64,000 nucleotides of DNA from JANLTX01 sp049840835 (GCA_049840835.1 JASGJG010000032.1:26513-90512), one strand, 5' to 3'; numbered from the stretch's first letter, positions 46,034 to 55,338 are shown. Made by a program: numbers and translations. Notes: generated from the letters alone by a model not told the origin.

Positions 46034-47427
46034 TGCCTTATAAAGGAGAAACGGCAGGCAAATCAGGACACTCATCATTCGTACAGAATCCTGACATTCA
46101 AGATTTTATTGCAGAGTGCGATTATATTAAGGAGCCTACAGATGACGAAGCGACATCTATTGGATCATCATTCATTGATACACCTGTCAAACAGAATATT
46201 ATCAACCCATCTTACATTATAGCATCTGATGCTAGTAAAAGCGATCAATCGATAAGCGATAAGTTACCGAGTACACAAATTGGCTATGTTAAATTGAGCC
46301 AAGTTCTCATAGATATGAATTCCTATGGCGAAATTATTGATCCTAAAAGCCGATTCGTCGATCCTTTCAAGGTTGCCGAAATACATAGAAATGCCTCAGC
46401 TATTTCATTCGCTCTACCTGGAAGTAATGTACGTTACAAGAATGCCACAAATGTAAAGAATGGTTTCCGTAGAGCAGTATATGATCAGCTTTCCACTAAC
46501 CGTTCAAAAAACACAAATACAAAGCTAGTCTTATCGGAAATTCTTTTTGATATCAATAATAACAAACTATCATTTGGTAGTGATAGTGAAAGCTGGTGCC
46601 CCTCATGTAATTTCCGCTTTTCCTATTATCTTACCAAACAGCAACCGACTACAACTTGCCCCAAATGCCATGAAACAATATTTTCTACTGATTGGCTAAG
46701 ATTACATGAAGACATCTCAGATTTTGGCAATAATACAAGCGCAATTACTCGTATGATGAATGCTGTCGAGCATTTACTTTTAATATCGACCATAAAGCAA
46801 GTTTTAGAAATTAATCCGATAGCATTAAGTAAAATCTCATTTATAATCGATGGTCCATTAGCTATATTTGGCCAGCCCGCAAAACTGAGTTTTCGCATCC
46901 AAGAATTTCTACATGACACTAATGAAATACTTCTTAAAAAAGGTCTAGATCCTATTCTGCTGATGGGGCTTCAGAAGACTGGAGAGATTATGGACCATGC
47001 AAATATTTTGAGCAAATTCATCCCTGATAGCAAACTCAGAATAATTGACGACAAATATAGATACAAATATATTAAGGGCAATGATTCACCTGCAGCGAGC
47101 TTCGGGCATGAAACATATTACGGTCAAGATTTTCTTTTCAAAACAAAAAATAGTCAAATTTTCTGTTTCGGAATACCATATCCATTCAAAAAACGTTTTA
47201 ACACCACAGAATTTTCTGAATTAAAATCAGATATGAATAATTATGGAGATATGGTATCTCGCGCATGCCAGTTGATTGAGCATTTCGAATTTGACCTATA
47301 TCGAAGTGCCATAGTGCCAATAGCATTGGCGCATAGACATGCATCTATCAGTCTAGTACCAGGTGGAAAAGTTTTAGATGTAATCACAAGGACAGGATTA
47401 GCACGCTCATCAGGATCGGCCTCTTAA
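46033..47427 (+). CDS. nurA: NurA-like nuclease with zinc-ribbon-like insert
   Basis: A 464-aa protein. The RNase H-like NurA fold is indicated by YIIASDASKSDQ (Asp66, metal-binding), ISFIIDGPLAIFGQPA (Asp273) and a C-terminal ALAHRHASISLV block. Between the first and second motifs, CPSC (189-192) and CPKC (209-212) form a four-cysteine zinc-ribbon-like insert. NurA degrades DNA together with HerA. The ATG overlaps the HerA stop (TAATG). Overall similarity to archaeal NurA looks low, so the call rests on motif order plus the HerA neighbour. Composition is AT-rich like the rest of the cassette. Confidence 0.78.
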   Translation: MPYKGETAGKSGHSSFVQNPDIQDFIAECDYIKEPTDDEATSIGSSFIDTPVKQNIINPSYIIASDASKSDQSISDKLPSTQIGYVKLSQVLIDMNSYGEIIDPKSRFVDPFKVAEIHRNASAISFALPGSNVRYKNATNVKNGFRRAVYDQLSTNRSKNTNTKLVLSEILFDINNNKLSFGSDSESWCPSCNFRFSYYLTKQQPTTTCPKCHETIFSTDWLRLHEDISDFGNNTSAITRMMNAVEHLLLISTIKQVLEINPIALSKISFIIDGPLAIFGQPAKLSFRIQEFLHDTNEILLKKGLDPILLMGLQKTGEIMDHANILSKFIPDSKLRIIDDKYRYKYIKGNDSPAASFGHETYYGQDFLFKTKNSQIFCFGIPYPFKKRFNTTEFSELKSDMNNYGDMVSRACQLIEHFEFDLYRSAIVPIALAHRHASISLVPGGKVLDVITRTGLARSSGSAS

Positions 47428-47465
47428 GAGAAGTTAGTCCTTTGCCATCGTGGTAAAACGCTTTC

Positions 47466-48428
47466 GTGAATCCAGAGGTTCAAGAAAACATTGCTCAGGC
47501 GCTAGGAAAAGGTCCTTTAGAAGATTTCGCGCCTATCCCGGGCGGTAAATCCGGCGCGCAGCTTTATGGGTTCCATATCGGGCCAGAGCAGTACATTGTC
47601 AAGTGCTCCGATCCGGCGCGTCCGTTTCATACGCTTCGAGCCGAGCATGAGTACGCCTGTGCTCGTGCCGCAGCAGAACGCGGCGTCGCCCCCGCGGTTT
47701 ACTACACCAGTGTAGAGCAGGGCATCTCCGTAATTGCCCGCGTGAATGGCAATCCGTTTCGGGGAGAGCCGGGGCAGATAGAGCGCCTGACTACGGCGTT
47801 GCAGAAGCTCCACTCAGGTCCAGCGTTTCCAGCGGGTCAGAAACTCTCGACAGTTCTGACTAGCATACAGGAACAGGTTCGCTCTCAGAATGAGGAAGGG
47901 CTGCCGCCCTTTCTGTTTCAAACGCTTTCGGAGCTGGTGGCGCTGCTAGAGAAATTCCCCACGGCGCCTTGCCATCATGACCTGAACCCCACCAACCTGC
48001 TGGATACTGGTGAGCAGGTCTATTTCTTTGACTGGGACACAGCCTGTATGTCTGATCCCTATATCGACCTGGCACAGCTCGGCGTTTTCGGGTTGCCACC
48101 GTTTGTACAGCAGCATATTCTGGCTACCTACTTAGGTCATGCTCCCACAGAAATAGAGCAAGCACACTACCAGATTGCGCATCTAGTAGCGCTCGGGTTC
48201 TACAGTGCAGCCTTTCTGCAGTTAGTCTCCTGGGAAAACAAATCCCTGGCAACACTTGCAGATCCGCTTTCTATGCCGGAGCTTTTGCAGGCATTAGGGG
48301 CACGTTCGGAGAATGCTACACCGGATGTCATCGCATCATCGCTGGTGGCAGAGTTTAACCGCGAGGCAGTTCTGCCGGAATTCACTTCCGCGAAGCAGAC
48401 GCTTTCTAGTCTCGGACAAATATTATGA
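47466..48428 (+). CDS. APH/choline-kinase-family phosphotransferase
   Basis: A 320-aa kinase-fold protein with a GTG start. IPGGKSGAQLYGF is the nucleotide-binding loop and YIVKCSDP the ATP Lys strand. The catalytic loop is CHHDLNPTNLL, and the metal-binding motif is VYFFDWDTACMSDPYIDLAQ. It phosphorylates a small molecule such as an aminoglycoside, choline-like compound or sugar; resistance is possible but unproven. G+C returns to host level immediately after the island. The stop overlaps the LacI regulator start (ATGA), so the pair is coupled. Confidence 0.85.
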   Translation: MNPEVQENIAQALGKGPLEDFAPIPGGKSGAQLYGFHIGPEQYIVKCSDPARPFHTLRAEHEYACARAAAERGVAPAVYYTSVEQGISVIARVNGNPFRGEPGQIERLTTALQKLHSGPAFPAGQKLSTVLTSIQEQVRSQNEEGLPPFLFQTLSELVALLEKFPTAPCHHDLNPTNLLDTGEQVYFFDWDTACMSDPYIDLAQLGVFGLPPFVQQHILATYLGHAPTEIEQAHYQIAHLVALGFYSAAFLQLVSWENKSLATLADPLSMPELLQALGARSENATPDVIASSLVAEFNREAVLPEFTSAKQTLSSLGQIL

Positions 48429-49405
48429 GGGTACAATCTCGCCCCCGTCTGGAAGATATCGCCGAACAGACGGGGCTTTCGGTCGCCACCGTATCTCGCG
48501 CACTCCACCGCGATGATAGCCCCTATGTTTCCGTGCGTACCCGCACCCGAGTGCGGGAAGTCGCGCAGCGCCTGGGTTACCGCCCGGATGCCAGAGCTCG
48601 CTCGCTCGCTATGGGATCGTCGCGGCTTATCAATATCTGGCTAGATGAGGTCTACTCGCCCTATTACAGCCATCTCTGCCAGGAACTGCATCGTATTACG
48701 GCAGACTCAGGCTACTGCCAGGCGGTGCAGACTGCCCTGCCCAACCCCGGCTGGGGTGTGGCCGATGGGCTTGCCGACGGGCTCATCGTTATAGACGCTC
48801 TGGAATCCCTGGACGCCCTGCGCGGCGGTAGAGACACCCCGTCTGTGCCTACTGTCACGCTGGGTATCGAAGCCAAAGAAGGCATCGATGCGGTGATTCT
48901 AGACCTGCGGCCCGGCGTCACAGCGCTCGTTCAGCACCTACTCACACAGTTCGACGGCCCCTTGCTTGGCTTTACCAGCCCCTACGATGTGCGCTGGCAA
49001 ATCTTTGAAGACGCTTGTAAGGCTGCTGGGCGGGAATATACTCTGGTGCGCCGTCCGGATATCCGTCGCGATGTCATCCGTGAGTTCTTCCGAGACTGGA
49101 TTCGTAAGAACGGCGCTCCCTCTGCTATCTTCTGCCACAACGACGATGCCGCGATGGCTGTCTGTCGCGCTATCTTCGATCTTGGTCTTCGCATCCCCGA
49201 AGACATTGGTATAGCCGGCTGCGATGATCTGGAAGAAGGCCGCTACCTGGCAACTCCCATTACCACCATTGGGGCCCCTGCGAAAGCCATGTGCGAGGCT
49301 GCCTGGGAGCTCCTACAAAACCGCATCAAAAAACCAGACAGCTCGGTGCGTCACATCACCATCCCCTCCGAGCTAATCATCCGTGAATCTACCCAGAGAA
49401 AATAG
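48425..49405 (+). CDS. LacI-family transcriptional regulator
   Basis: A 326-aa protein. The N-terminal helix-turn-helix and hinge are RPRLEDIAEQTGLSVATVSRAL, RTRTRVREVAQRLGYRPDARARSLA in parts. A periplasmic-binding-protein-like sensor domain follows (AIFCHNDDAAMAVCRAIFDLG, IGIAGCDDLEEGRYLATPITTIG). It probably represses sugar genes; the GH2 beta-mannosidase 0.6 kb downstream on the opposite strand is a plausible target. It is translationally coupled to the upstream kinase. Confidence 0.93.
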   Translation: MRVQSRPRLEDIAEQTGLSVATVSRALHRDDSPYVSVRTRTRVREVAQRLGYRPDARARSLAMGSSRLINIWLDEVYSPYYSHLCQELHRITADSGYCQAVQTALPNPGWGVADGLADGLIVIDALESLDALRGGRDTPSVPTVTLGIEAKEGIDAVILDLRPGVTALVQHLLTQFDGPLLGFTSPYDVRWQIFEDACKAAGREYTLVRRPDIRRDVIREFFRDWIRKNGAPSAIFCHNDDAAMAVCRAIFDLGLRIPEDIGIAGCDDLEEGRYLATPITTIGAPAKAMCEAAWELLQNRIKKPDSSVRHITIPSELIIRESTQRK

Positions 49406-49415
49406 TAACTATAGA

Positions 49416-50015
49416 TTACGCTTCATCGGGAATCTCCGGGACTGTAATCGTCGGTAAGGGTTCTACTCCAAGACGCCGGGCCGCCTGTCGATGACTCCAG
49501 TTCTCTATCTCACCCTGACCATAGAGAATCATACGTATCGCAATATCTTTTATATCCATGTCCCCGAGCACGAACTGGCGTTTATGCTCGGGCATCGCCT
49601 CGTAGGCCACACGAAGAACCTCTTTGCCGTCTTTCGAGGGCGACTCCATAAAATGTCCGTAGGCTTCCCGACAACGCACAGAAGAATCCGGGCGGCCATT
49701 CAACACCTCTATCTGATCGACAACATCTTTAATCAGCTCGTCTGGTTCCACAAAAAAAGAGGCGTTTGTCGCCATAAAACTTCCAAAAAGAGAAATGCTA
49801 AGTTGTGCTCCCTGGGGTGGCTGCGTTACTACCCAGCCAGAATGCACTTTTTCTCGAAACCCATCCAGATCCACAAGTCCCCAGCAATCAATCATGCCAT
49901 CGTGATAGACACTGATAGGTGTGAGATGATACTCCCAGTTATGAATGAAGGCTAGACAGAAAACCCCATCGATCTGTCTTCCCTCCTGGATGCGATAGGT
50001 ACGATGAAAAACCAC
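49416..50015 (-). CDS. Protein of unknown function
   Basis: A 199-aa soluble protein, not recognised. The N-terminal half is strand-rich and aromatic (EYHLTPISVYHDGMIDCWGLVDLDGFREK), and the C-terminal half is helical (KDVVDQIEVLNGRPDSSVRCREAYGHFMES in pieces). A terminal segment, IENWSHRQAARRLGVEPLPTITVPE, resembles a substrate-binding tail. No export signal. It follows the beta-mannosidase gene by 15 bp on the minus strand and may be cotranscribed. Confidence 0.6.
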   Translation of the reverse strand: MVFHRTYRIQEGRQIDGVFCLAFIHNWEYHLTPISVYHDGMIDCWGLVDLDGFREKVHSGWVVTQPPQGAQLSISLFGSFMATNASFFVEPDELIKDVVDQIEVLNGRPDSSVRCREAYGHFMESPSKDGKEVLRVAYEAMPEHKRQFVLGDMDIKDIAIRMILYGQGEIENWSHRQAARRLGVEPLPTITVPEIPDEA

Positions 50016-50030
50016 AACCGACTCTCCTCT

Positions 50031-52325
50031 CTAAAATAATTTCGCCTTTTGTCCTAAATACCGATAGGTTTCAAGCGAAAATGGCGGGTTGCCGCAGAGG
50101 TAGTGGTTCTGGCCTCCGTTCCATTCGATTTTGTAGAGCCGCTTCCAGGAAGCCGAGTAGGGAATGCGCCCAAGCACGGTAACCGTATCCGGGCGGGCTA
50201 TCCCTTCGCCGCGCAGCATCACTTCTCCGCTTTCCACATCGGTAATCGTAAAGGTCAGCGGCGTCTCCTGCCGCAGCTCGGAGCACGCTACCAATTCCTG
50301 ATGCCAGTCTCTCGGCTCGCGTAGAGCCAATAGTAGAGGCTGTTGTGATGTCTTGAGATAGGAGTAGGCCAGTTTTTTCTCAAAGTAGTAGTCCACAATG
50401 GCATCGCTCATCTGTGGCCACCCGTCCATCAGGTTCCACCAGAGAATCCCGGTGCGGCGCCACATGCTACTTCGAAATAGCTCCACAAAGAACTTCTTCG
50501 CCTCTGCCTGACTGACCTGACTGGCAAACGCGAAGTCATCTAAGTTATCCGGCACCTCACCAAACAGCTCCCGAATCTGCTTTGCCATCAGCTCCACCCG
50601 GTAGTCGTACAGATCGTAGCCAGGTATCGGCGATGTGGAGTGTAGAATCCACTCATCGTTGTTCTGATACGGCCAGAGTTTCTCTGGGGAGAGAAACTTC
50701 TCCAGGCTCTTTCGTGACGGACAGCCATGGTAACCGATTTCACTGGCGAAATGACAAAGCGATTCGGTATAGTAGCGGCTCTTGAAATAGTCGCGCGGTC
50801 CCCACAGATGGTTCTCCGGCAGGTACTTCTCGCCTTTTGCAAACGCTTCCTGGTCTATATAGGGCGAGCTGGGCAGGTAGGGCCTGCCGGGATCTTCCTC
50901 TAAGAGCACATCGGGAATGATCGTGCGGGTCAGCACGTTGCGATTCGGGTCCATCCGCCTGCCGCCCCAGCTCCATGCCTGATCACACTCGTTGTCTCCG
51001 GCCCACAGCACGATACAGGCATGCTGCCGCAGGCGTCGGACGACACTCCGTACTTCCTCAGCCAGTACTTGCTGGAACTCTGCATCCTGCGGATACACGG
51101 CGCAGGCCATAGAGAAGTCCTGCCAGATAAGAATCCCCTCGCGGTCGCAGATCTCGTAGAACAGGTCGTCTTCGTAGACATTGCCCCCCCAACAGCGGAG
51201 CATGTTGCAGTTCAGGTCGGCAGCCATTTCCAGAATCTGCGGAATCCGCTCTCGGTCTCGGCTATGAAACGCATCTACTGGCACCCAGTTGGAGCCATGG
51301 ATAAAGATGCGCTCGCCATTGACCTTGAACAGAAACTCACCGCTCCCCTGCTCATCGGTCACACTGGTACGAATTAGCTCTATAGTGCGTATGCCGTGGG
51401 TGAAGTGCATATGGTCTAGCTCTGCGCCATTCTTGAATATTCGCACAGCAACTTCATAGAGATTCACCTCACCGCGCCCCTTTGGCCACCAGAGTTTCGG
51501 GTTGGATACATGTACGTTCACGCGTCCGGCGGAGTAGAGCATACGCTCCCGCTTAGTAAACGCCGAATCTCCACAGTGCCCGGTGATCTCGATTTCGTAG
51601 CTCTCGGCATAGCAAGAGGTTTCTAACTTGCAGTCAAAGTGCAGCACCAGCCGTGCTGAAGCTCCAATATTCAGAGTTTCTAAATACGCAGTCTCTAGGC
51701 GCTCTTTGGGTAGATAAAGCAGCTTAATCGGACGCCAGATGCCCTTGGAAACAGCGCGCGGCATGATATCCCACCCATACTCATGCGGCGCCCGCCGCAC
51801 CCGGAGAGATTCATACCGATTGGGCTGAGCGAAATTTAGCGGAGTGGGATATTCCCACAAAGGCGGTTGTGAGCTCAAGGCAACAACGATTTCATTCTCG
51901 CTGCCTGACTTCAACGGCCAGTTGGAGCTTCCTAGTGCACTATATTCTGTCAGTGCCTGCCCATCACAGGTAAAGCCGTGCCCATTCAAAAAGGCGCCTA
52001 GATGTCCGCTGATACCATCAAACCGAAACATGGCTTCCTGAGAATCGGGCAGTTCCGGGGCATCGAAACGATGCACATACCAGCATTGCGCCTGCTCCCA
52101 CCTGGGCAGTTCCGCGATATTCATTCCAAAAAACGGTTCCGGAATCAGACCATTACGGCATAAATCCAGCTCGAAATTTCCAGGTACCACAGCAGGATAG
52201 AAGGTTAACCCTGCTTGTCGAAGAGCGGCCAGTGTATCCTGGCGAAGCTCCCTGGTATCGGTGGAAAAGGCCATTTGCCATTCTCCGGAGAGGTCTAGGG
52301 CCACGGCATCTTTGCGGAAATCCAT
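50031..52325 (-). CDS. Beta-mannosidase (glycoside hydrolase family 2)
   Basis: A 764-aa enzyme with the GH2 layout: a jelly-roll sugar-binding domain (LDLSGEWQMAF, VPGNFELDL), an immunoglobulin-like domain, and a TIM-barrel starting near residue 340 (GSNWVPVDAFHSRDRERIP). The catalytic acid/base is Glu446 in WAGDNE, and the nucleophile is Glu529 in FASEIGYHG, both beta-mannosidase-like. No signal peptide, so it is cytoplasmic and acts on imported manno-oligosaccharides. It is slightly shorter than typical beta-mannosidases (~820-900 aa) because the C-terminal domain is reduced. Confidence 0.92.
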   Translation of the reverse strand: MDFRKDAVALDLSGEWQMAFSTDTRELRQDTLAALRQAGLTFYPAVVPGNFELDLCRNGLIPEPFFGMNIAELPRWEQAQCWYVHRFDAPELPDSQEAMFRFDGISGHLGAFLNGHGFTCDGQALTEYSALGSSNWPLKSGSENEIVVALSSQPPLWEYPTPLNFAQPNRYESLRVRRAPHEYGWDIMPRAVSKGIWRPIKLLYLPKERLETAYLETLNIGASARLVLHFDCKLETSCYAESYEIEITGHCGDSAFTKRERMLYSAGRVNVHVSNPKLWWPKGRGEVNLYEVAVRIFKNGAELDHMHFTHGIRTIELIRTSVTDEQGSGEFLFKVNGERIFIHGSNWVPVDAFHSRDRERIPQILEMAADLNCNMLRCWGGNVYEDDLFYEICDREGILIWQDFSMACAVYPQDAEFQQVLAEEVRSVVRRLRQHACIVLWAGDNECDQAWSWGGRRMDPNRNVLTRTIIPDVLLEEDPGRPYLPSSPYIDQEAFAKGEKYLPENHLWGPRDYFKSRYYTESLCHFASEIGYHGCPSRKSLEKFLSPEKLWPYQNNDEWILHSTSPIPGYDLYDYRVELMAKQIRELFGEVPDNLDDFAFASQVSQAEAKKFFVELFRSSMWRRTGILWWNLMDGWPQMSDAIVDYYFEKKLAYSYLKTSQQPLLLALREPRDWHQELVACSELRQETPLTFTITDVESGEVMLRGEGIARPDTVTVLGRIPYSASWKRLYKIEWNGGQNHYLCGNPPFSLETYRYLGQKAKLF

Positions 52326-52345
52326 GGGGGGAGGTTCGGTGCCCG

Positions 52346-52942
52346 TTAGTGGGTGTCCTTCCCGATTATTTCTTGTAGGCGAGCTATCAGAGCCCCGTAA
52401 TCCAACGCAACGAAGTCGGTTGTATCTAGCTCGATAACCGAGCCAGATAATTCCAGTGGTAGAGAATCGGTAGCGGTTCGTGCGGGGTCAAAGTCAGCAA
52501 TGGCTTCCTCATCGCAATGCCCAGGATGCCGAGTGCCGGACGCTACCCGATCCTTCCGGCGCTGTAGAAGCACTGCCGGTTCGGTGCGGCAGACTATCTG
52601 GCAGATACGGAAATCGTAGCGCTCCTGAAGATCGCGTAGTGTCGGGCTAGCGTAGCGGGAGATGAAGTTGCTCTCGATGATGCAGGAAACACGCGCCTTC
52701 AGCAGTGCCTCCAGAATGAGATAGAGCAGCCCATAGCCTGCCACTCCATAGGCATGCGAGCGCTCCGTATCACCGAAGCCAAGCGTGTCGTAGAGCACTT
52801 CTTGCAGACCGTCTCTATGCAGTAGAGGCAAAGAAAGCGCCTCTGCTATAGAGTTACTCAGCGTCGTTTTGCCTGTACCAGGCGAACCAGTAACGATAAT
52901 TACTACAGGAATAGAAGCGAGTGGAATGCCAATAGTTTCCAT
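52346..52942 (-). CDS. P-loop small-molecule kinase-like ATPase
   Basis: A 198-aa protein with Walker A GSPGTGKTTLS (about 18-28), a DxL-type strand (LLHRDGLQEVLYD), and a lid-like QRRKDRVASGTRHPGH segment rich in Arg/His. This is the zeta-toxin/AAA_33-type kinase arrangement used for phosphorylating nucleosides, sugars or antibiotics. The gene lies 20 bp upstream of the beta-mannosidase on the same strand. Substrate unknown. Confidence 0.82.
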   Translation of the reverse strand: METIGIPLASIPVVIIVTGSPGTGKTTLSNSIAEALSLPLLHRDGLQEVLYDTLGFGDTERSHAYGVAGYGLLYLILEALLKARVSCIIESNFISRYASPTLRDLQERYDFRICQIVCRTEPAVLLQRRKDRVASGTRHPGHCDEEAIADFDPARTATDSLPLELSGSVIELDTTDFVALDYGALIARLQEIIGKDTH

Positions 52943-53004
52943 AGATAAAATTTAGGTACTGGAATAGTCCACTCCTGCCCCAAAGTGCCGGTAAAATAGG
53001 CGGC

Positions 53005-53835
53005 ATGACGGAGGCAAGTAAGGAGCTACACACACTGGCGCGGCGATTAGTCGCCGCGCATTCTCAGTTGCCAGAACTTCAGGGCGCGCTGCTCTCCGGT
53101 TCCGCCGCACTGGGCATCTCGGACTTCTACTCCGATATCGACCTGATTTTCTATTACGGAGATACTCTGCCCACAACCTTCCCTCTGGTAGAGCCGCATC
53201 CCCCTGTCTGGCAGATCGGCGAGGCGGACTCTGGCGCGGTTATGATGGCGCACCATATCGATGGTGTGGAGTGCCAGCTTGTCCATATCCGCACAGATGC
53301 TCTCGAAGCCCAGCTTCGCGCCATTATGGAAGACTTAGATGTATCCTCTCCCACCCAGAAAGCGCTCTCCGGGATTCTGGATGGCAGGTCGCTCTACGGC
53401 GATGTATTTCTAGCAAACCTGAAAGCGCGTGTGGCTGCCTATCCAGATGCCCTGGGTCGAAAAATGATTGAGACCCACCTGAATTTTTTCCCGCTATGGA
53501 ATGCCGAGGGCTGGCGCGAAGCCCGTGATGCCGCTCTCTGGGAAGCGGAAATTCGCTACGAAGCCTGCAAAAATATTTTAGCAGTGCTGTGTGGGCTGAA
53601 TCGGGTGTACTTCACGCCGTTTCAGCTCAAGCACACCCGGCGGCTCTGTGGCAAGCTTGCTCTATCCCCCGAAAACCTGGCAGCACGCCTGGAAGCGGTC
53701 CTCGCCGGTGATCTCAGCGCTATGCGCTTGCTGATCCGCGAGACTGTTGCGCTGGTGGAGACTCACCGCCCGGAAATATCCACTGAAGCTGTTCGCCGCC
53801 GCATTGCCCGCACCTGGGAACCCTGGGCAGAGTAA
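53005..53835 (+). CDS. Nucleotidyltransferase-domain protein
   Basis: A 276-aa protein. The polymerase-beta-type catalytic signature is LLSGSAALGISDFYSDIDLIFYYGD (GS, then DxD at about 48-50). The helical C-terminal part (ETHLNFFPLWNAEG, YEACKNILAVLCGLNRVYFTPFQLKHTRRL) resembles DUF4111/aminoglycoside adenylyltransferase-like proteins. It may adenylylate a small molecule. It is divergent from the P-loop kinase and convergent with the gene ending at 53839. Confidence 0.82.
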   Translation: MTEASKELHTLARRLVAAHSQLPELQGALLSGSAALGISDFYSDIDLIFYYGDTLPTTFPLVEPHPPVWQIGEADSGAVMMAHHIDGVECQLVHIRTDALEAQLRAIMEDLDVSSPTQKALSGILDGRSLYGDVFLANLKARVAAYPDALGRKMIETHLNFFPLWNAEGWREARDAALWEAEIRYEACKNILAVLCGLNRVYFTPFQLKHTRRLCGKLALSPENLAARLEAVLAGDLSAMRLLIRETVALVETHRPEISTEAVRRRIARTWEPWAE

Positions 53836-53838
53836 GTT

Positions 53839-54462
53839 CTATCGGATGGAGTGCCTTCGAATAAAACGTGTGGGGGAGGCGGTTAACTTTTGCAGCGAGG
53901 AGGTCACCCGGAGTTCCACTGTGCCTAGTGTATTCAGTTTGCTACCCCCTGACCTTATCTGGTCCACCGAATCACACTCCACAGGCAAAAGAATTTTGCC
54001 GGGGTAGAAGACGCGCTCCGTACTATAAGGAACGGTGACAAAGAGATTGACTACACCACTATCAGGGTGGTAGTCCTCAGCGAACTCATGGGGATGCAGC
54101 TTCTGGATCTTCGGAAGTACGAATGCTTCGACAGAGTGTCCCAGTTCTATATATCTAAAGCCTCTGCGAAACTGCTCATATAAGTAAATCTCGTTGTAGC
54201 ACCACCTGTTGTAATAGACCAGTAAGAAAGTCTGCTCGGTTGGATTCCATTTGACATCTATACAACAGCGCTCTTCACCGGGAGAGGTGAATATCGGCAC
54301 CGTCCATACCGGTCGCATGGTTTTCTTATTGACAATATAGTTACGCACTTGCCCAGGCCAGTCTCTGGGAGCGCGATCGAGCGCTGAGACGCCAGGTATC
54401 CCCCAGGCGAGCGCATAGCGCCCACTGGGGGAGGTGCTTCCATAAAGAAGCCGGAGTTCCAC
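53839..54462 (-). CDS. Protein of unknown function, strand-rich
   Basis: A 207-aa protein with a strand-rich, propeller-like opening (SPSGRYALAWGIPG, DVKWNPTEQTFLLVYYNRW), consistent with one to two blade-like repeats. No signal peptide or catalytic motif is seen. It starts directly after the upstream dioxygenase stop (0-1 bp gap), so the two are surely cotranscribed. I do not recognise a family. Confidence 0.6.
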   Translation of the reverse strand: MELRLLYGSTSPSGRYALAWGIPGVSALDRAPRDWPGQVRNYIVNKKTMRPVWTVPIFTSPGEERCCIDVKWNPTEQTFLLVYYNRWCYNEIYLYEQFRRGFRYIELGHSVEAFVLPKIQKLHPHEFAEDYHPDSGVVNLFVTVPYSTERVFYPGKILLPVECDSVDQIRSGGSKLNTLGTVELRVTSSLQKLTASPTRFIRRHSIR

Positions 54463-55296
54463 TTAGCGGGCTTCTTCGGGAGAGTTTTCGCGGAGCCAGA
54501 CACGCAAGGGCACGTCTTCGTCAGTGGGACTAAAGAAGCCATTGCAGTTGGTGCCGTAGCCTAAAAGCTGCTTGCGGATGGGGCTAGACGATTCCCAGAG
54601 GTCCTGCACGGTCATGTTGTCTTTGGTGCGAATCCAACGGTAGCCATAGCCGTAGAACAGTACCTTGCGAGTCACATCGGACCAGTTCGGGCTAGCCGTA
54701 TGCCAGAGCCTGCGGTCGAAGAAGACAGCGGTGCCGGGGCGAACCTTTATCGGCACGGCTCCCGCGGGTTGTCCCATGCCACCATCGGGTAGCTGCAGCT
54801 TATCTTGTATGTGACTGCCGGGAATAATCCAGAAGTTGCCCCGGCCCTCTTCGCTGGTATCGGAGAGGAAGTAGGCTACTTTTAGCGATAGACGGGGGCG
54901 TGGATGCGACTCCATCTCCTGGTTCACCCGCCCACTATCCTGGTGCCAACCAAAAGTCTTATCATCCTGCGCTCGCCCCGTGGGCGGCGTGATGATGAGA
55001 TGGGCGTGATAGAGATAGATATTCCAGCCCAGAATCGCCCAGACTTTCGGGAGTATTTTCTCGTAGTCCACTAAATCGGCGAACTGTGAGTCATCGGGGA
55101 TAAAGTTCGGGTAGAACAGAGCTGCTTTCGGGTCGAAGCCCTCGGCGACTTTTTTCTCGTGAATCGCATCCGAGAGCGCAGTCAGCGCGGCTACGCGATC
55201 CGGGTCTAGAGCGTCCTCGATAATCAGATAGCCCTGGGTTTCGAACTGCTCGCGCTCGGCCTCCGTTAGCCGGTGTTCCAGACAGGCGGTGTCCAT
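54463..55296 (-). CDS. Phytanoyl-CoA dioxygenase family protein
   Basis: A 277-aa Fe(II)/2-oxoglutarate oxygenase. FETQGYLIIEDALDPDRVAAL is the family opening, FGWHQDSGRVN gives the HxD iron ligands, and FFDRRLWHTASPNWS the distal His; VTRKVLFYGYGYRW is the 2-oxoglutarate-binding end. It is more complete and longer than the one at 6483. In this phylum such enzymes are numerous; the substrate is unknown. It is followed by an unknown gene with no gap. Confidence 0.9.
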   Translation of the reverse strand: MDTACLEHRLTEAEREQFETQGYLIIEDALDPDRVAALTALSDAIHEKKVAEGFDPKAALFYPNFIPDDSQFADLVDYEKILPKVWAILGWNIYLYHAHLIITPPTGRAQDDKTFGWHQDSGRVNQEMESHPRPRLSLKVAYFLSDTSEEGRGNFWIIPGSHIQDKLQLPDGGMGQPAGAVPIKVRPGTAVFFDRRLWHTASPNWSDVTRKVLFYGYGYRWIRTKDNMTVQDLWESSSPIRKQLLGYGTNCNGFFSPTDEDVPLRVWLRENSPEEAR

Positions 55297-55338
55297 AGGA
55301 CTCGTTTCGCTAGTGTTTGCGAAATTCCTGCCCTTGCT

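Noticed and set aside
42886..47447. Short direct repeats (TAGTCCT-like) at both edges of the AT-rich island as possible attachment sites
   Set aside because: Only seven bases match (at about 42888 and 47435), with no extended identity, integrase or tRNA nearby; chance level.
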